Below, in pieces: positions 10,155 to 20,677 of a stretch of DNA of 64,000 bases (positions are counted from its first letter, which is position 1; every line of letters begins with the position of its first letter). The translations under genes were made by a program, and so were the position numbers. This DNA comes from Serratia sp. H1w. Lineage in GTDB: Bacteria; Pseudomonadota; Gammaproteobacteria; Enterobacterales; Enterobacteriaceae. The DNA lies in contig NZ_AYMQ01000037.1 of NCBI RefSeq assembly GCF_000633355.1, forward strand, positions 1-64,000, in the 5' to 3' direction. The notes under the pieces were generated by a model. The model was not told the DNA's origin. It did no database searches and saw only the letters and a list, made by a program, of their open reading frames with translations.

Positions 10155-10958
10155 ATGAAGTTTGTTTCTTTTAATATCAATGGACTGCGTGCACGTCCGC
10201 ATCAACTGGCAGCCATTATTGAACAGCATCAGCCGGATGTGATCGGCCTGCAGGAAACCAAAGTCCACGACGATATGTTCCCGCTGGAAGAAGTCAGCCA
10301 ACATGGCTATCACGTGTTCTATCATGGGCAGAAAGGCCATTACGGCGTCGCGATGCTGACCAAAGCTGAGCCTCTTGCCGTACGCCGCGGTTTTCCTACT
10401 GATGAAGAAGATGCGCAGCGTCGTATCATCATGGCCGACCTGGCGACGCCACAGGGCACACTGACGGTGATTAATGGTTATTTCCCACAGGGAGAAAGCC
10501 GCGACCACCCTACCAAATTCCCGGCCAAAACCCGTTTCTATCAAGATCTGCAAAACTACCTGCAATCACTGCCGGCAGAGTCGCAGGTCCTGATTATGGG
10601 CGATATGAACATCAGCCCAAGCGATCTGGACATCGGTATCGGTGAAGAGAGCCGCAAACGCTGGTTACGCACCGGTAAGTGCTCATTCCTGCCAGAAGAG
10701 CGTGAATGGATGGGCCGCCTGTTGGACTGGGGGCTGGTAGATACCTACCGTCATGCCAACCCGGAGCGTAACGATGAGTTCTCATGGTTTGACTACCGCT
10801 CACGCGGTTTCGATGAAAACCGTGGGCTGCGCATCGATTTGCTATTGGCTAATACCGCATTAGCTGCGCGCTGTACCGCTACCGGCATTGATTATCAGAT
10901 CCGTGGTATGGAAAAGCCTTCCGACCATGCTCCTGTCTGGGCCGAGTTCACTCTGTAG
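10155..10958 (+). CDS. xthA: Exonuclease III
   Basis: Major AP endonuclease and 3'-phosphatase/3'-5' exonuclease of base-excision repair. The product is 267 residues (E. coli 268). All catalytic elements are present: FNINGLRA (N7), QETK (E34), GDMNISPSD (Asp/Asn near 151/153) and the final PSDHAPVW with the D257-H258 dyad. Followed by a strong hairpin at 10969 and nudG. Confidence 0.97.
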   Translation: MKFVSFNINGLRARPHQLAAIIEQHQPDVIGLQETKVHDDMFPLEEVSQHGYHVFYHGQKGHYGVAMLTKAEPLAVRRGFPTDEEDAQRRIIMADLATPQGTLTVINGYFPQGESRDHPTKFPAKTRFYQDLQNYLQSLPAESQVLIMGDMNISPSDLDIGIGEESRKRWLRTGKCSFLPEEREWMGRLLDWGLVDTYRHANPERNDEFSWFDYRSRGFDENRGLRIDLLLANTALAARCTATGIDYQIRGMEKPSDHAPVWAEFTL

Positions 10959-10968
10959 AAATCTCTCC

Positions 10969-10988
10969 GCCCCGATGCACATCGGGGC
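10969..10988 (+). terminator. Hairpin after xthA
   Basis: GCCCCGATGCACATCGGGGC is a perfect palindromic stem starting 10 nt after the xthA stop. No T-run follows, so it may be a processing or Rho-related stem rather than a true intrinsic terminator. Confidence 0.45.
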
Positions 10989-11005
10989 AACGTTGAATAT
11001 GGGTT

Positions 11006-11452
11006 ATGAAAATCATTGATGTTGTGGCCGCCATTATCGAACAAGACGGCAAAATCCTGCTCGCCCAGCGCGATGGCAACAGCGATCAGGCTGGCCTATG
11101 GGAGTTTCCCGGCGGCAAGGTCGAAACGGCTGAGAGTCAGCCCCAGGCGCTGGCGCGTGAGCTGCGGGAAGAATTAGGTATTGTTGCCCAGGTGGGAAGC
11201 TTTGTGGCCAGCAATCAGTGGCAGCAAAGCGAGAGAACGATCCGGCTACATGCCTGGCGGGTCGGCGCCTTCAGCGGAGAATTACGGCTGCATTGTCATA
11301 GCGCAACTGTCTGGGTAACCCCCGAACAGGCGAGAGATTATCCATTAGCACCCGCCGATATTCCCCTGCTGGAAAGTTATATTCGTTTGTTATCCCCTCA
11401 CCTCAGCCCTCTCCCGATGTCACGTTCAGGAATACCCTACGCACAGCGATAG
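11006..11452 (+). CDS. nudG: Nudix hydrolase, CTP pyrophosphohydrolase type, with repeat-derived C-terminus
   Basis: MutT-like enzyme hydrolysing oxidised or modified pyrimidine triphosphates. The perfect Nudix box G-x5-E-x7-REL-x-EE-x-G-I lies near residues 36-58. The product is 148 residues, against 135 for E. coli NudG. The native reading ends around LLESYIRLL (about residue 130). The remaining residues (SPHLSPLPMSRSGIPYAQR) are encoded by the dispersed repeat that starts at 11394, so the original stop has been replaced. The catalytic core is intact. NudG is favoured over MutT by its place next to ynjH-topB. Confidence 0.88.
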   Translation: MKIIDVVAAIIEQDGKILLAQRDGNSDQAGLWEFPGGKVETAESQPQALARELREELGIVAQVGSFVASNQWQQSERTIRLHAWRVGAFSGELRLHCHSATVWVTPEQARDYPLAPADIPLLESYIRLLSPHLSPLPMSRSGIPYAQR

Positions 11453-11548
11453 GGAGAGGGGGCTAGTCCGGAGCCGCAGGCAGGTACCGATGTCAATTTG
11501 TAGCACGGACGGTCCCCTCTCCCGGTGGGAGAGGGTTAGGGTGAGGGG
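11394..11548. repeat. Dispersed palindromic repeat, family B, copy 1
   Basis: The outer arms are CCCCTCACC...GCCCTCTCCC and GGGAGAGGGTTAGGGTGAGG. The same arms bound 60573-60715, and both copies contain GAGAGGGGGCT internally. The interior differs between copies. It overlaps the last ~19 codons of nudG. The type resembles the CCCTCACC-ended MITE/REP-like elements common in proteobacteria. No transposase is nearby. Confidence 0.85.
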
Positions 11549-11552
11549 TCAA

Positions 11553-11831
11553 TCACCGCTTGAGGCGGATCCAGATTAACGGATTGGTGCCCGTCACATT
11601 AGGATCGCGCGCGCATTGCATCAGTTCGTCACCGACTTTCAGCAACGCACCTTCAGAGTAGTTTTGATTCTGATAGATGCAGCAACGGTTGCAAGGCGGC
11701 GTGGTCGTGGTACGTACGCTACCCCATATTTCAGGGGAAACCGGCACGACGACGTCAACGTTGCCACGGTTAGCCATTACCCCGGTGGAAAACAACGCCA
11801 GACAGCCAATCATCAGAGTTATGCGGCTCAT
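11553..11831 (-). CDS. ynjH: DUF1496 family protein YnjH
   Basis: Small secreted protein of unknown function, 92 residues. The N-terminus is a signal peptide ([20 protein letters not shown]), leaving a mature domain with paired cysteines ([10 protein letters not shown] and a later Cys in LMQCARD) that could form disulfides in the periplasm. Its start overlaps the topB stop by 4 nt (ATGA), so the two are translationally coupled. Same neighbour order as E. coli nudG-ynjH-topB. Confidence 0.85.
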   Translation of the reverse strand: MSRITLMIGCLALFSTGVMANRGNVDVVVPVSPEIWGSVRTTTTPPCNRCCIYQNQNYSEGALLKVGDELMQCARDPNVTGTNPLIWIRLKR

Positions 11832-13753
11832 TCACTTTTCTCCCGCGCCTTACCGGCACTTTTTTTACGCTTTTTCGCCCCCGCTGACGGAGCTGGCGAT
11901 AAGCCACGAAACGCTATACTGGCCCGGCTCTGCTTAGCCTGATAGATCAACTGTTGCAGGGTGCCCTCCAGCGGCTGCATAAAGTCCTGATAACGGCAGG
12001 ATTTTTCGCTGATTTGCGTCAGCGTAGACTCCCACTGTGCCGTCATATCAGGGCGTGCCGCCAGGTCTGGCAATGAGTGGATCAATGCCCGGCCGGTTTC
12101 GCTGGAATGAATATAGCGTCCTTTCTTGTAGAGAAACGCCCGCTTGAATAGCAGCTCGATGATACCTGCGCGCGTTGCCTCTGTTCCTAAACCATCGGTC
12201 GCTCGCAGGATTTTCTTTAGTGCTTTATCTTGCACAAAACGTGCGATCCCGGTCATGGCTGACAGCAGGCTGGCATCGGTAAAGGGCCGTGGCGGTTGCG
12301 TCTGGCGTTCAACCACTTCACCACGCTCACACAGCAACTCATCGTCTTTGGCAACCACCGGCAGTGGTGCGCCTTCGTTTTCCTCATCACGCTCTTTGCT
12401 GCCCAGCAAGGTACGCCACCCCGCCTCGGCCAGGAAGCGCGCCTTGGCGATAAACTTGCCACCGGCGATATCTAGCTCAATAACACATTTGCGGAACATC
12501 GCATCCGGGCAGAACTGCATCAGATATTGCCGGGCGACCAAACCGTAAACGTTCAGTTCATCCTGGCTCAGGCTGGCCTTGCTGGCACGCGCCGTTGGAA
12601 TAATCGCGTGGTGAGCATCAACTTTTTTGTCGTCCCAGCAACGGTTACGACGGTCACTATCGATGATCGGCTGCGGATAGAGATCCGGCTGATGCACGCT
12701 GATCGCATTCAATACCGCATGACGCCCGGCAAAGTGTTCCTCTGGCAGATAACGGCAATCAGAACGCGGGTAAGTGATCAGCTTGTGGGTTTCATACAAC
12801 CGTTGGCACACGTCCAACACTTGCTGAGCACTGAGGTTGAAGCGTTTCGACGCCTCAATCTGTAACGTGGAGAGGGAAAACGGCAGCGGAGCGGTATCTG
12901 ATTCCCGTTTATCATTATACGAGGTGACCAGCGCCGGGGCGCCTTCGATACGCTTGACCACGTGATCGGCCAATGGCCGGTGCAGTAAACGTCCCTCTTC
13001 ATCCTGATAAGGCTCACAGGATTCACTCGGCTGCCACAGAGCGACAAAACGCTCGTCCTTCGGTGTGACGATGTGTGCCTTCACCTCAAAGAAGTCTTTC
13101 GAGACGAAGTTTTCGATTTCTTCATCACGCCTCACCACCAAGCCCAGCACCGGCGTCTGTACCCGCCCCACTGACAGTACGCCATCATAGCCCGCATTAC
13201 GCCCTAACAGCGTATAAGCACGGGTCATGTTGATGCCATAAAGCCAGTCTGCACGCGCACGTGCCAAAGCGGAAACGCACAGCGGGATAAAGTCACGGTT
13301 ATCACGCAGACGCTGCACCGCACGTTCTACCGCCTGTGGGTTGAGATCGTTAATCAGGCAGCGTTGCACGTTCTGCCGCTTTTCCTGTGTCAACGCCAGA
13401 TAATCCAGCACTTCATCCACCAGCAACTGCCCTTCGCGATCCGGGTCACCCGCGTGGATCACCTCATCGGCCTCCGCCAGCAACTTCTTGATCGCATTCA
13501 GCTGTTTGCTGACCGAAGGGCGCGGCTGCAACAGCCACTTCTGCGGGATTATCGGCAAGTCGGCCAACGACCAGCGTGCGTAACGGCTGTCGTAAGCGTC
13601 CGGTTGGGCCTGTTCTAACAGGTGCCCAACGCACCAGGTCACCACATCGTTGCTGCCACAGGCAATAAACCCGTCACCCCGGCGATGAGGCTTGGGTAAT
13701 ACATCAGCAATGGCGCGGGCCAAACTCGGTTTTTCGGCTATAAACAGTCGCAT
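11828..13753 (-). CDS. topB: DNA topoisomerase III
   Basis: Type IA topoisomerase that decatenates replication intermediates. The product is 641 residues (E. coli 653). It starts [20 protein letters not shown] (Toprim domain, with DPDREGQ near 103-109) and contains the active-site Tyr in [12 protein letters not shown] (about 328). The C-terminal tail is Lys/Arg-rich ([15 protein letters not shown]). Start and stop overlap the neighbours (TAATG with selU, ATGA with ynjH), so it belongs to one operon with selD-selU. Confidence 0.97.
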   Translation of the reverse strand: MRLFIAEKPSLARAIADVLPKPHRRGDGFIACGSNDVVTWCVGHLLEQAQPDAYDSRYARWSLADLPIIPQKWLLQPRPSVSKQLNAIKKLLAEADEVIHAGDPDREGQLLVDEVLDYLALTQEKRQNVQRCLINDLNPQAVERAVQRLRDNRDFIPLCVSALARARADWLYGINMTRAYTLLGRNAGYDGVLSVGRVQTPVLGLVVRRDEEIENFVSKDFFEVKAHIVTPKDERFVALWQPSESCEPYQDEEGRLLHRPLADHVVKRIEGAPALVTSYNDKRESDTAPLPFSLSTLQIEASKRFNLSAQQVLDVCQRLYETHKLITYPRSDCRYLPEEHFAGRHAVLNAISVHQPDLYPQPIIDSDRRNRCWDDKKVDAHHAIIPTARASKASLSQDELNVYGLVARQYLMQFCPDAMFRKCVIELDIAGGKFIAKARFLAEAGWRTLLGSKERDEENEGAPLPVVAKDDELLCERGEVVERQTQPPRPFTDASLLSAMTGIARFVQDKALKKILRATDGLGTEATRAGIIELLFKRAFLYKKGRYIHSSETGRALIHSLPDLAARPDMTAQWESTLTQISEKSCRYQDFMQPLEGTLQQLIYQAKQSRASIAFRGLSPAPSAGAKKRKKSAGKAREKSE

Positions 13754-14871
13754 TATTCACCGTTATTCTGGCTGTACGTCATCAGGAACTCTCTGACCTC
13801 CGCATAGTTACCACGGAAGATCATACGTTGGGTTTTCTTTTCTAATTGGTAACGGTACATCGGATCGTAATAGTGTTGCAGCAGCGGCACCAGCCATTGC
13901 TGATGCGCTTCACTTTGGCCACTGAGACGTTGCACTTGCAGCGCCGACTCCAGCAACAGCGTCAGTTGCTGGAACAGCTCCAGCCCCAGGCGGCGACGGA
14001 TGGCAAACAGGCCATGATGCAGATATTCATCATATTGCCGCCAGCCTTCTTGCTCGCCATAGGCCTGTTCGAAGGCTATGCGCATCCGATCGATGTACTC
14101 ATCCTGCAACCGTGCCACGCGCACATCAAACGGATCGTCGATGACAACCAGAGCAGCCTGTTGCATGCCGTTGAACAGCCCCAAGGGAAGATTGTTGGAG
14201 CCGATAATGCGGCTTTCATCCTCCAACACCCAATGGCGGCAGCCGTCGTGCTGTTTCTTTAGCATCTGTATGGCTAGCTGGTTCTCAAAATCAATCTGGG
14301 TAGACTGTTTCACCAAGGTTCTGCCAAAGGAGGAACCACGGTGATGAGCGATCCCTTCCAGATCGATACCCGCCGCCATTTCATTAATCAGCAACGTTTT
14401 GCCGCAGCCGGTATTACCGCCCACGATCAGCATAGGCAACGCAGCGGCGGTATCAAGCGCACCGAGTAAAAAGTTGCGTAACGCCTTATAACCACCGACC
14501 ACGCGCGGATAATCAACGCCAGCCTCTCGCAGCCACTGTTGCACCAGTTGCGAACGCAATCCGCCACGGAAACAATAGATGTAACCTTCGGGTTGCAATG
14601 CACATTGCTCGATCCAGGCTTGGGTGCGTTGCTCCCGCAGCTTGCCGTTGACCAGGCTATGCCCCAAGGCAATAGCTGCCTGTTGGCCATGTTGCTTATA
14701 ACAGGTCCCGACCGCCTGGCGTTCACTGTCATTCATCAGAGGCAGGTTGATTGCCCCAGGAAACGCGCCCTGCTGAAACTCTATCGGTGCGCGCACGTCA
14801 ATCAACGGCACATCCTGTAGAAATAGGCGCTGGTAGTCTTGCGTATCCTGCCGGGTCTTTACCGTTGACAC
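13753..14871 (-). CDS. selU: tRNA 2-selenouridine synthase
   Basis: Also called MnmH/YbbB. It converts wobble 2-thiouridine to 2-selenouridine using selenophosphate, through a geranylated intermediate. The product is 372 residues (E. coli 364). An N-terminal rhodanese domain (about 12-130) has its active Cys in YCFRGGLRS. It is followed by a P-loop domain with [10 protein letters not shown] (about 148-157). The start is a GTG overlapping the selD stop by one base (TAGTG). Adjacent to selD, its selenium donor, unlike E. coli, where the two genes are apart. Confidence 0.95.
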   Translation of the reverse strand: MSTVKTRQDTQDYQRLFLQDVPLIDVRAPIEFQQGAFPGAINLPLMNDSERQAVGTCYKQHGQQAAIALGHSLVNGKLREQRTQAWIEQCALQPEGYIYCFRGGLRSQLVQQWLREAGVDYPRVVGGYKALRNFLLGALDTAAALPMLIVGGNTGCGKTLLINEMAAGIDLEGIAHHRGSSFGRTLVKQSTQIDFENQLAIQMLKKQHDGCRHWVLEDESRIIGSNNLPLGLFNGMQQAALVVIDDPFDVRVARLQDEYIDRMRIAFEQAYGEQEGWRQYDEYLHHGLFAIRRRLGLELFQQLTLLLESALQVQRLSGQSEAHQQWLVPLLQHYYDPMYRYQLEKKTQRMIFRGNYAEVREFLMTYSQNNGE

Positions 14872-15914
14872 TAGACAACCTCGATCAGCGGTTTGCCTGG
14901 CTGTGCGGCCTGCAATTCACCAATCGTATTCAGCGTGATGCCGTGACGGGCTGCAATTGCCTGCACTTCTGCCTCGGCCTCCGGTAATACCGCCAGCAGC
15001 AAGCCGCCGGAGGTCTGCGGATCGCACAGCAATTGGCGTTGCAGATCGCTCATAGCGCCAACCAGATGACCATAGCTTTCAAAATTCCGCCCGGTACCGC
15101 CCGGCACACAGCCTTCGCCGATGTAACGTTCGACATCCGGCAGTTTCGGTACGCTGTCAAACCACACCTTCGCCTGTAGGTCGGAACCTTGGCACATCTC
15201 GCTGAGGTGGCCTAGCAGGCCAAAGCCGGTGACGTCGGTCATTGCCGTTACGCCGGCAACTTCGGCGAAATCTGCCCCTGGCTTATTTAACTGGCACATG
15301 ATCTGAGTGGCCAAGCCTTGGTGTTCCGCCAGCAGTTTGCTTTTCTTCTCTGCGGTGGTCAGCACGCCAATGCCCAGCGGCTTGGTCAGGAATAGCTTGG
15401 TACCTGCCTGCGCTGCACTATTTTTCTTCACCAGTTCGGTTCTGACGATACCGGTCACCGCCAGGCCAAAAATCGGCTCTGGAGCATCGATCGAATGGCC
15501 ACCCGCCAACGCAATTCCCGCCTGCTGGCAGGCATAGCGACCACCGTCGATCACCTGCTGGGCCACTTCTGCGGGTAATTTGGCAATCGGCCAGCCGAGG
15601 ATGGCAATCGCCATGATCGGTTTACCGCCCATCGCATACACGTCGCTAATGGCGTTGGCTGCCGCAATACGGCCAAAATCAAACGGGTCATCGACGATTG
15701 GCATAAAGAAGTCGGTGGTGCTGATAATGCCTACGCCGTTACCGATGTCATAAACCGCGGCATCGTCACGCGTTTCATTACCTACCAGCAGATGGGGATC
15801 GATAAATTTTTCCTGCTCGCTGTGCAGGATCGTTTCAAGCACTTTGGGTGAGATTTTACAGCCGCAGCCAGCGCCATGGCTGTACTGGGTCAATCGAATG
15901 GCCGGCGATGTCAT
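14871..15914 (-). CDS. selD: Selenide, water dikinase (selenophosphate synthetase)
   Basis: Makes selenophosphate from selenide and ATP. The product is 347 residues from the ATG at 15914, identical in length to E. coli SelD. The Gly-rich N-terminus [10 protein letters not shown] carries catalytic Cys17 and Lys20. Here the residue is Cys, not selenocysteine. First gene of the operon selD-selU-topB-ynjH. The frame continues to 15956, but there is no family similarity there. Confidence 0.97.
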   Translation of the reverse strand: MTSPAIRLTQYSHGAGCGCKISPKVLETILHSEQEKFIDPHLLVGNETRDDAAVYDIGNGVGIISTTDFFMPIVDDPFDFGRIAAANAISDVYAMGGKPIMAIAILGWPIAKLPAEVAQQVIDGGRYACQQAGIALAGGHSIDAPEPIFGLAVTGIVRTELVKKNSAAQAGTKLFLTKPLGIGVLTTAEKKSKLLAEHQGLATQIMCQLNKPGADFAEVAGVTAMTDVTGFGLLGHLSEMCQGSDLQAKVWFDSVPKLPDVERYIGEGCVPGGTGRNFESYGHLVGAMSDLQRQLLCDPQTSGGLLLAVLPEAEAEVQAIAARHGITLNTIGELQAAQPGKPLIEVV

Positions 15915-16086
15915 AGTCCACTCCCTTTGGGTTACAAACGAACGTAAGGATATCACAATGGGATATAGGGTAGCGCTTGCCGAGGGGATTGATAAGAGCA
16001 GGTTGGCATTATGCGTGCGACCTGCTCATAAACAGTACAAAACTGCGGGTTATCGCGCATTCTATGGCGAGTTCCCGCATGTCGGA

Positions 16087-16638
16087 TCAGAAGTAGCGGA
16101 CGAAAGGCGTACTGTCCGGGGCGACCACTTTTGTCGAACCTTTCAACTGCGGCGTCCCCAGATAGAGGAAACCGACGATCTCATCCTGCTCACGGCAGCC
16201 AAAGGCTTCACGTACCAGTGGATGCTCTGTCCAGGCACCGCTACGCCAGATACCATTAAAGCCCTGCGCCAAGGCGGCCATTTGCATCGCCTGCACTGCG
16301 CAACCGGCAGAAACCACCTGCTCCCAGCGCGGCACTTTCGGATTTTCGCTGCAATGGGCAACCACGGTAATAATCAGCGGCGCGCGAAACGGTGCCTGTT
16401 TAGCTTTTTCCACCGCGCTGTCATCCAGCTCATCATGCTTGGCCGCCGCTTGCAGCAGTTCGCTGAAGCGTTCCAGACCCTGATCCTCGATCAGTACAAA
16501 ACGCCATGGTTGCAACGTCCCGTGATCCGGTGCGCGCAGCCCGGCGTTGATAATATTCTGACGTACTTCACCTGTAGGGGCTGGGGCGGTCAGGCGTGAC
16601 GCAGAACGACGATTCAGTAACAGATCCAGTGCATCCAT
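16087..16638 (-). CDS. ydjA: NAD(P)H nitroreductase YdjA
   Basis: FMN-dependent minimal nitroreductase, 183 residues as in E. coli YdjA. FMN-contact residues lie in [10 protein letters not shown] (N-terminus) and [13 protein letters not shown]. The dimeric flavin-fold C-terminus has [12 protein letters not shown]. The physiological substrate is unknown. It lies between selD and sppA, the E. coli order. A ribosome site (AGGAGT) precedes the ATG. Confidence 0.93.
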   Translation of the reverse strand: MDALDLLLNRRSASRLTAPAPTGEVRQNIINAGLRAPDHGTLQPWRFVLIEDQGLERFSELLQAAAKHDELDDSAVEKAKQAPFRAPLIITVVAHCSENPKVPRWEQVVSAGCAVQAMQMAALAQGFNGIWRSGAWTEHPLVREAFGCREQDEIVGFLYLGTPQLKGSTKVVAPDSTPFVRYF

Positions 16639-16831
16639 GATTAACTCCTGATAACAATTTTCATTTAAATCACGTTAACATAGCCCAACATAGAGTTACA
16701 GCCTCTGTAATACTGTCTATACCCGTCGCTTTGCAAGCGGTAATGGGATAGGTGGCAGGTGATTTAAAGCTGACTTTTCTTCGGCCGCTCATTAGGATAG
16801 CGGAACATTCTAGACTCTTGTTGGAGAGCAC

Positions 16832-18685
16832 ATGCGCACATTGGGGCGAATTATTGCAGGCATTTTCAGATGGACATGGCGTCTGCTGAATTTTGTCAGG
16901 GAACTTATCCTCAACTTGTTCCTGATTTTTTTGATCCTGATCGGGGTCGGTATTTATCTTTCACTCCAAGGCAGTTCTTCGGTAGAAACACCGCGTGGCG
17001 CACTGCTGGTCGATCTCAGCGGTGTGGTGGTCGATCAACCTTCGGTAAACAACCGCGTTCGCCAGTGGGGCCGTGAACTGCTGGGCGCCTCCAGCAATCG
17101 TCTGCAGGAAAATTCACTGTTTGACCTGGTGGATACCATTCGCAAGGCCAAAGATGACAAAAACATCACCGGGATGGTATTGCAGCTGAATGACTTTGCC
17201 GGGGCCGACCAACCTTCTCTGCAATATATCGGTAAAGCGCTGCGTGAATTCCGCGACAGTGGTAAGCCGATCTACGCCATCGGCGATAGTTATAACCAGA
17301 CGCAATACTATCTGGCCAGCTACGCCAACAAGATCTACCTGTCACCGCAGGGTGCCGTCGATCTGCATGGTTTCGCGACCAATAACCTTTACTACAAATC
17401 CCTGCTGGAAAAATTGAAGGTCACCACCAATATTTTCCGTGTGGGCACTTATAAATCGGCCGTAGAGCCGCTGATCCGTGACGATATGTCACCAGCAGCG
17501 CGGGAAGCCGATAGCCGCTGGGTCGGTGGGCTGTGGCAAAACTACCTGGATACGGTGGCGGCTAACCGTCAACTCACTCCAGCTCAGTTGTTCCCTGGCG
17601 CGGCAGATATTCTTGTTGGCTTAAAAGCGGCCGGTGGCGATACCGCGCAGTTCGCTCTCAACAGCAAACTGGTCGATGAACTGGCATCCCGCACTGCGAT
17701 AGAAACCCAACTAGTGAAAACTTTCGGTTGGGACAAGCAGAGCAACGACTTCAATGCAGTCAGCATCTACGATTATCAGCCGCAACCAGCGCCGGATCAG
17801 GGCGGTGAGATCGCCGTTGTCCTGGTCAACGGTGCCATCATGGATGGCCAACAGACGCCAGGTTCGGTCGGTGGCGATACCACGGCGGCACAATTGCGTC
17901 AGGCTCGTCTGGATCCGAAAATCAAAGCCGTCATTCTGCGCGTCAATAGCCCTGGCGGCAGCGTCAGCGCTTCAGAAGTGATCCGCTCCGAGTTGGCCGC
18001 AGTACGTGCCGCAGGTAAACCGGTAGTCGTTTCCATGGGCGGGATGGCCGCATCTGGCGGTTATTGGGTTTCGACCCCGGCAGATTACATTATTGCCAGC
18101 CCGAGCACCCTCACCGGCTCCATCGGCATCTTTGGCGTCATCAACACCTTTGAAAACACGCTGGACAGCGTTGGGGTACATACCGACGGCGTGGCAACTT
18201 CACCACTGGCCGATCTGTCAGTAACCAAAGCCCTGCCACCAGAGTTCTCACAGATGATGCAGTTGAACATCGAGAACGGTTACAAAAACTTCATCAACCT
18301 GGTGGCAACCGCACGGAAGATGACGCCGGAACAGGTAGACCAAATTGCTCAGGGCCATGTCTGGATCGGTAGCGACGCCAAGAAAAATGGTCTGGTCGAT
18401 CAACTGGGTGACTTTGACGACGCCGTGAAGAAAGCGGCCGAACTGGCCAAGCTGTCGCAGTGGCAACTCAACTGGTTTATTGATGCCCCAAGCATGACCG
18501 ATATGATCCTCAGCCAGTTTGGCGTGTCGATCCACGCCATGCTGCCTGCGGCGATCCAGTCAATGCTACCAGCCCCTCTGGCATCGGTGGCGTTGGCGGT
18601 GAAAGAACAGCCTGGCCTGTTTAATAACCTGAACGATCCGCAGCATCGTTATGCCATATGCCTGACTTGCGGAGAGGTCCGTTAA
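16832..18685 (+). CDS. sppA: Signal peptide peptidase A, protease IV (67K type)
   Basis: Inner-membrane serine protease that degrades cleaved signal peptides. The product is 617 residues (E. coli 618). One N-terminal membrane segment (about 20-45, [19 protein letters not shown]) is followed by two tandem ClpP/crotonase-like domains. The Lys general base is in [11 protein letters not shown] (about 208) and the Ser nucleophile in [10 protein letters not shown] (about 408). Arranged as the tetrameric bowl-type enzyme. Followed by a strong terminator. Confidence 0.96.
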   Translation: MRTLGRIIAGIFRWTWRLLNFVRELILNLFLIFLILIGVGIYLSLQGSSSVETPRGALLVDLSGVVVDQPSVNNRVRQWGRELLGASSNRLQENSLFDLVDTIRKAKDDKNITGMVLQLNDFAGADQPSLQYIGKALREFRDSGKPIYAIGDSYNQTQYYLASYANKIYLSPQGAVDLHGFATNNLYYKSLLEKLKVTTNIFRVGTYKSAVEPLIRDDMSPAAREADSRWVGGLWQNYLDTVAANRQLTPAQLFPGAADILVGLKAAGGDTAQFALNSKLVDELASRTAIETQLVKTFGWDKQSNDFNAVSIYDYQPQPAPDQGGEIAVVLVNGAIMDGQQTPGSVGGDTTAAQLRQARLDPKIKAVILRVNSPGGSVSASEVIRSELAAVRAAGKPVVVSMGGMAASGGYWVSTPADYIIASPSTLTGSIGIFGVINTFENTLDSVGVHTDGVATSPLADLSVTKALPPEFSQMMQLNIENGYKNFINLVATARKMTPEQVDQIAQGHVWIGSDAKKNGLVDQLGDFDDAVKKAAELAKLSQWQLNWFIDAPSMTDMILSQFGVSIHAMLPAAIQSMLPAPLASVALAVKEQPGLFNNLNDPQHRYAICLTCGEVR

Positions 18686-18698
18686 CAAATAAATCTCT

Positions 18699-18725
18699 AG
18701 CCCGGCATCTGCCGGGCTTTTTTTC
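18699..18725 (+). terminator. Terminator of sppA
   Basis: AGCCCGGCATCTGCCGGGCT followed by a run of seven T. Classic intrinsic terminator 14 nt after the sppA stop. Confidence 0.92.
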
Positions 18726-18777
18726 TGCTGCTTTCTCCCTATAATTCAGCCTATCTGACAGCCACAAGATCGAAGCC

Positions 18778-19794
18778 ATGCAAAAGAAATCCATTTACGT
18801 CGCCTATACCGGTGGCACTATCGGTATGCAGCGTTCCGAACAGGGCTACATCCCGGTTTCCGGCCACCTGCAGCGCCAGTTGGCGTTAATGCCCGAGTTC
18901 CATCGGCCTGAAATGCCGGATTTCACCATTCATGAATACGCCCCGCTGATCGACTCTTCGGATATGACGCCCGAAGACTGGCAGCATATTGCCGACGACA
19001 TCAAACAGAATTACGCCCTCTATGACGGCTTTGTTATTCTGCACGGTACCGACACCATGGCGTTTACCGCCTCGGCGCTGTCCTTTATGCTGGAGAATCT
19101 GGATAAGCCGGTTATCGTGACCGGTTCGCAAATCCCACTGGCGGAATTGCGCTCCGACGGCCAGACCAACCTGTTGAATGCGCTCTATCTGGCCGCCAAC
19201 CATCCGGTGAATGAGGTCAGCCTGTTTTTCAATAACAAGCTGTTCCGTGGCAACCGCACCACCAAGGCACATGCCGACGGTTTTGAAGCCTTTGCCTCCC
19301 CCAATCTGCCGCCGCTGTTGGAAGCCGGGATCCACATCCGTCGTCAGACCGGCATTGCCTCTCCGGTGTGCAACGGGGAATTGATCGTGCATAACATCAC
19401 ACCGCAGCCAATCGGTGTGGTGACGATTTATCCGGGAATTTCCGGTGCTGTGGTGCGCAACTTCCTGCTGCAACCGGTTAAAGCCCTGATCCTGCGCTCT
19501 TACGGTGTCGGCAACGCGCCGCAAAAGGCGGAACTGGTGGATGAATTGCGCGATGCCTCCGAGCGTGGCATCGTAGTGGTCAACCTGACCCAATGTATCT
19601 CCGGCCGGGTCAATATGGAGGGCTATGCGACGGGTAATGCCCTGGCCCATGCCGGCGTGATCAGCGGTTTTGATATGACGGTAGAAGCCGCGCTGACCAA
19701 ATTGCATTACCTGTTGAGCCAACCCTTAACCCCGGACGAGATCCGCAGCCTGATGCAACAAGACTTGCGTGGCGAACTGAGCGCTGCTGGCTAA
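18778..19794 (+). CDS. ansA: L-asparaginase 1 (cytoplasmic)
   Basis: Hydrolyses asparagine to aspartate and ammonia. The product is 338 residues, the same as E. coli AnsA. It has no signal peptide, which separates it from periplasmic AnsB. Catalytic motifs are YTGGTIGM (first Thr, about 12-19) and ILHGTDTMAFTAS (second Thr-Asp pair, about 88-95). Followed within 17 nt by pncA, probably co-transcribed. Confidence 0.96.
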   Translation: MQKKSIYVAYTGGTIGMQRSEQGYIPVSGHLQRQLALMPEFHRPEMPDFTIHEYAPLIDSSDMTPEDWQHIADDIKQNYALYDGFVILHGTDTMAFTASALSFMLENLDKPVIVTGSQIPLAELRSDGQTNLLNALYLAANHPVNEVSLFFNNKLFRGNRTTKAHADGFEAFASPNLPPLLEAGIHIRRQTGIASPVCNGELIVHNITPQPIGVVTIYPGISGAVVRNFLLQPVKALILRSYGVGNAPQKAELVDELRDASERGIVVVNLTQCISGRVNMEGYATGNALAHAGVISGFDMTVEAALTKLHYLLSQPLTPDEIRSLMQQDLRGELSAAG

Positions 19795-19811
19795 TCGGAG
19801 TGGAACAATAT

Positions 19812-20444
19812 ATGAAGACAGCCCTGTTGCTGATCGATTTGCAAAACGACTTTTGCCCTGGTGGCGCTTTGGGTGTGGTTGAAGGTGATGCCACCATTGC
19901 CGTCGCCAATCAGGCCATTGCAGCCTGCCTGGCCCGTAACGACACGGTGATCGCCAGCCAGGATTGGCATCCGGCGGAGCATCGCAGCTTTGCGATCAAC
20001 TCCAACGCACAGGTTGGTACGCTTGGGGAGCTTGAAGGCCTGCCCCAGGTTTGGTGGCCGGTGCATTGCGTTCAGGGTAGCCTTGGCGCAGATCTTCACG
20101 CTCAGCTTGATCGGCAATCTATTGAGGCGATCTTCCGTAAGGGTGAAGACCCGGATATTGATAGCTATAGCGCCTTCTTCGACAACGGCCATCGGGCGCA
20201 AACGGCGCTCGATGGCTGGCTGAAGGAGCGAGACATTACGCAGCTTGCCGTCATGGGGCTGGCCACCGATTATTGTGTCAAGTTCAGCGTGTTGGATGCG
20301 CTACGCTTGGGTTACCAGACTCAGGTCATTATTGATGGCTGTCGCGGCGTCAATTTGCAACCCGATGACAGCGAGCAGGCATTGGCGGCCATGCAATCTG
20401 CTGGCGCACAATTAGTGACGCTGTCACAATTTATTCAACGCTAA
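19812..20444 (+). CDS. pncA: Nicotinamidase
   Basis: Deamidates nicotinamide to nicotinate in NAD salvage, and would activate pyrazinamide. The product is 210 residues from the ATG at 19812, with GGAGTGG upstream. A GTG at 19800 is possible but overlaps that ribosome site. The catalytic triad is Asp9 in LLIDLQNDF, Lys in FRKGEDPDIDSYS and Cys in ATDYCVKFS. Metal-site residues lie in DWHPAEH. Confidence 0.95.
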   Translation: MKTALLLIDLQNDFCPGGALGVVEGDATIAVANQAIAACLARNDTVIASQDWHPAEHRSFAINSNAQVGTLGELEGLPQVWWPVHCVQGSLGADLHAQLDRQSIEAIFRKGEDPDIDSYSAFFDNGHRAQTALDGWLKERDITQLAVMGLATDYCVKFSVLDALRLGYQTQVIIDGCRGVNLQPDDSEQALAAMQSAGAQLVTLSQFIQR

Positions 20445-20677
20445 TCGTTTCTGGGGCAGTTTGAGCTTAGCTGCCCCATCCCCCGCATTATTTCGACGCT
20501 GCTCACATTCTCACCATTCTTCTGCACTGCGGTCTTGTCCCCTCCCGCCTCTTTTGCTGTTATGGCTGCTGATGCCTTGGCATCAACTAGTTATACGCAT
20601 CCGGGGCCATCAGAGCCCGGCTTTAATGATACCGCCCTGAGCGGTTCAGGTCAGCCTTGCTGACCAAAGGAGATAAC

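Noticed and set aside
15844..16599. Long plus-strand open frame (251 codons)
   Set aside because: It runs antisense through selD and ydjA, both secure. Composition is low-quality and there is no ribosome site.
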